DNA of 15,772 bases, taken from positions 1 through 15,772 of the forward strand of contig DEIW01000148.1 in assembly GCA_002352705.1 (NCBI GenBank). The letters run 5' to 3'. This document shows, piece after piece, positions 14,401 through 15,772 of the stretch. Under the pieces are notes generated by a model. That model saw only the letters and a list, made by a program, of their open reading frames with translations, made no database searches and was not told where the DNA came from. A program made the translations under genes and the position numbers. The DNA comes from Bacteroidales bacterium UBA2764 (GTDB lineage Bacteria; Bacteroidota; Bacteroidia; Bacteroidales; Paludibacteraceae). The stretch's first letter is position 1. Each line of letters begins with the position of its first letter.

Positions 14401-15393
14401 ATGGAAAAGGATTTCAAAGATATTAGAGCGTATCGGGTCGGCTGGATATTATGGTTGACGGATTTTCTCATTGTATTCCCTATCTTGCAAATTTGGGCGT
14501 GGAAACGGACAAAAAGTCTGAAACTCGACTACTTGGGCGACAGAAAGCAGATTGAGAGGGACATCAAGCACGGAGCATTTTTTATGACCAATCATAGGGA
14601 CATCATTATGGATGCCGCGTGGTTGTCTTATCTGCTCCGTATTCATTATTTTATACGCCCGTACATGGGCGTGGGGAATAACCTCTTCGCTAAACCTTGG
14701 ATTGAGTTTGTAATGCGCTTCCTGCGCTGTTTCGCCGTGAAACGCGGAGCGGGGGCGCATGCTCAGTTGGATAACGCTAAGCAACTGTCCGCATATATAC
14801 GGTCACTGAGAAACAAAGGCAAATCGATTTGGCTGGCGCAAAGAGAAGGACGCGCCAAGGACAGCAATGACCTCACACAGCCTTCCGTACTTCATATGCT
14901 GACGATGGGCGAAGGAGACCTCTACGAAAACGTAAAGGCGCTGAACATATGCCCGGTCAGTATCACCTATGAATATGACCCCTGTGACTTCCTCAAAGCG
15001 CGGGAGATGCAGCTCAAACGGGACGACCCTCACTGGAGAAAGTCCAAACGGGATGACGTCGAATCGATGCAAACGGGTATAAAAGGATACAAGGGACGCG
15101 TGGTGTACCGCCTCACACCCAGTATCAACCCCGAGATTGACGCGATGATACAGGCACATCCGGAATACAGAGAACTGCCTGTCAATGAGCAACTGCAACA
15201 TATTTGCAATATTATCGACCGCCATATTCACCTCGGATATGAGATTTTTGAACGTGGCACGGAATTTGATAAATACATCGGGAGCCGGCTCGATAAAATT
15301 GATATTCCCGGCAAAGACGAGTCTTTCTTGAGAGAAAGATTATATGAAATGTACAATAACCCTGTTAAAAACTATCAAAAAGCACATGAGTAA
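14401..15393 (+). CDS. PlsC-like glycerolipid acyltransferase
   Basis: This 330-residue protein fits the lysophospholipid acyltransferase (LPLAT) superfamily, which moves acyl chains to glycerol phosphates or related acceptors at the inner membrane. A hydrophobic segment (about 14-33) could anchor it. Motif I reads NHRDIIMD (64-71), and a probable motif III reads AQREGRAKDSND, in place of the usual EGTRS. Motif I has five residues between His and the last Asp, not the classical four. The start is uncertain: ATG codons at 14386, 14392 and 14401 are in frame. I chose 14401 because it gives MEKDFKDIRAY, like the FxDIRPY start I associate with Bacteroidetes members. The two earlier ones would overlap the YigZ stop. 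coaD overlaps its 3' end by 8 nt. The acyl acceptor is unknown. Confidence 0.8.
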   Translation: MEKDFKDIRAYRVGWILWLTDFLIVFPILQIWAWKRTKSLKLDYLGDRKQIERDIKHGAFFMTNHRDIIMDAAWLSYLLRIHYFIRPYMGVGNNLFAKPWIEFVMRFLRCFAVKRGAGAHAQLDNAKQLSAYIRSLRNKGKSIWLAQREGRAKDSNDLTQPSVLHMLTMGEGDLYENVKALNICPVSITYEYDPCDFLKAREMQLKRDDPHWRKSKRDDVESMQTGIKGYKGRVVYRLTPSINPEIDAMIQAHPEYRELPVNEQLQHICNIIDRHIHLGYEIFERGTEFDKYIGSRLDKIDIPGKDESFLRERLYEMYNNPVKNYQKAHE

Positions 15394-15772
15394 AAGAGCT
15401 ATTTTCCCTGGATCGTTTGATCCCTTTACAGTAGGTCATCACGATATCGTAATACGTGGATTGGATTTGTTTGACGAGATTATCATTGGTATCGGGCGTA
15501 ATAGTACCAAGAAAGAGACCTTCCCTATCCGTGAACGTGAGGAAGCTATCCGGAAAATCTTTGCGGATGAACCACGCGTCAAAGTGGCTATCTATGATTG
15601 CCTGACCGTGGATTTTGCCAAAGAGCAAGGGGCACAGTTTATCCTGCGCGGTATACGGTGCGTGGAAGATTTCGAGTACGAGCGGAACATGGCGGAAGCC
15701 AACAAACAAATGGGAGGAGTGGAAACCATTATCCTTTACACGCGCCCCGAGTACGCGCATATATCCTCTACT
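15386..15772 (+). CDS. coaD: Phosphopantetheine adenylyltransferase, 3' end cut by window
   Basis: CoaD transfers AMP from ATP to 4'-phosphopantetheine to give dephospho-CoA, the fourth step of CoA synthesis. The first 129 residues are visible of a usual length near 150-160. The nucleotidyltransferase motif TVGH (15-18) lies in FPGSFDPFTVGHHD, followed by GIGRNSTKKETF (35-46), the LRGIR block near 87-91, EYERNMAEANKQM and, at the very end, the start of the ISST motif. The ATG at 15386 overlaps the acyltransferase stop by 8 nt, so the two are translationally linked. The reading frame is open to the window edge. Confidence 0.95.
   Translation, partial: MSKRAIFPGSFDPFTVGHHDIVIRGLDLFDEIIIGIGRNSTKKETFPIREREEAIRKIFADEPRVKVAIYDCLTVDFAKEQGAQFILRGIRCVEDFEYERNMAEANKQMGGVETIILYTRPEYAHISST

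Noticed and set aside
15365..15760. 131-residue minus-strand frame at the right end
   Set aside because: It lies opposite the true coaD frame, which carries the TVGH and LRGIR motifs and is open to the window edge.
1..15772. Search for a defence, mobile or biosynthetic cluster
   Set aside because: All genes that I could assign are housekeeping or general families; there are no transposase, integrase, nuclease-helicase, toxin-antitoxin or polyketide/peptide-synthesis genes, and no flanking attachment repeats were seen at the tRNA within the window.

Overview
The window looks like a stretch of ordinary chromosome from a member of the Bacteroidota, most likely order Bacteroidales. The main reasons are four promoters of the Bacteroides type (TTG, 20 nt, then TAnnTTTG), start codons without Shine-Dalgarno sequences, an encoded outer membrane beta-barrel protein, and Bacteroidetes-like versions of AlaS, PdxA, RF2 and UbiE. 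I cannot name the species from the sequence. There is no insertion sequence, integrase, phage gene, CRISPR array or obvious defence system.

Layout. (1) Positions 1-217 hold the 3' part of a tRNA-Glu(CTC), its intrinsic terminator and a promoter. (2) 218-1120, plus strand, is a secreted, probably outer-membrane, beta-barrel protein of unknown role. (3) 1127-9365, minus strand, is a very compact run of nine genes, apparently read from a single recognisable promoter in front of the nitroreductase: nitroreductase, pdxA, alaS, GtrA-like membrane protein, guanine deaminase, short lipoate-protein ligase, ubiE/menG, Dabb-domain protein and a secreted hypothetical protein. Spacings run from 21 nt down to overlaps of 4-17 nt. 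(4) 9431-11330, minus strand, is a DUF389 membrane protein followed by msrA. (5) 11331-11604 is a divergent control region with back-to-back promoters and a set of 11-bp repeats in the DUF389 leader. (6) 11605-15772, plus strand, is a second compact run: prfB, a secreted C1B cysteine peptidase, a short YigZ/IMPACT protein, a PlsC-like acyltransferase, and coaD, which is cut by the window end.

The genes are mostly housekeeping: translation (tRNA-Glu, alaS, prfB), cofactors (pdxA for B6, coaD for CoA, lipoate ligase, ubiE for menaquinone), purine salvage (guaD), protein repair (msrA) and lipid or envelope functions (acyltransferase, GtrA, beta-barrel). The two multi-gene runs look like co-transcribed sets without a single shared pathway.

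I did not find a convincing undescribed system. The points most worth checking are small ones: an RF2 with SPY in place of the SPF stop-codon-reading tripeptide and no programmed frameshift; a 33-nt promoter element built on a palindrome and nearly identical at two separate genes; an 11-nt repeat array in the DUF389 leader; and a heptamer-type repeat that appears to have been inserted in frame inside pdxA.
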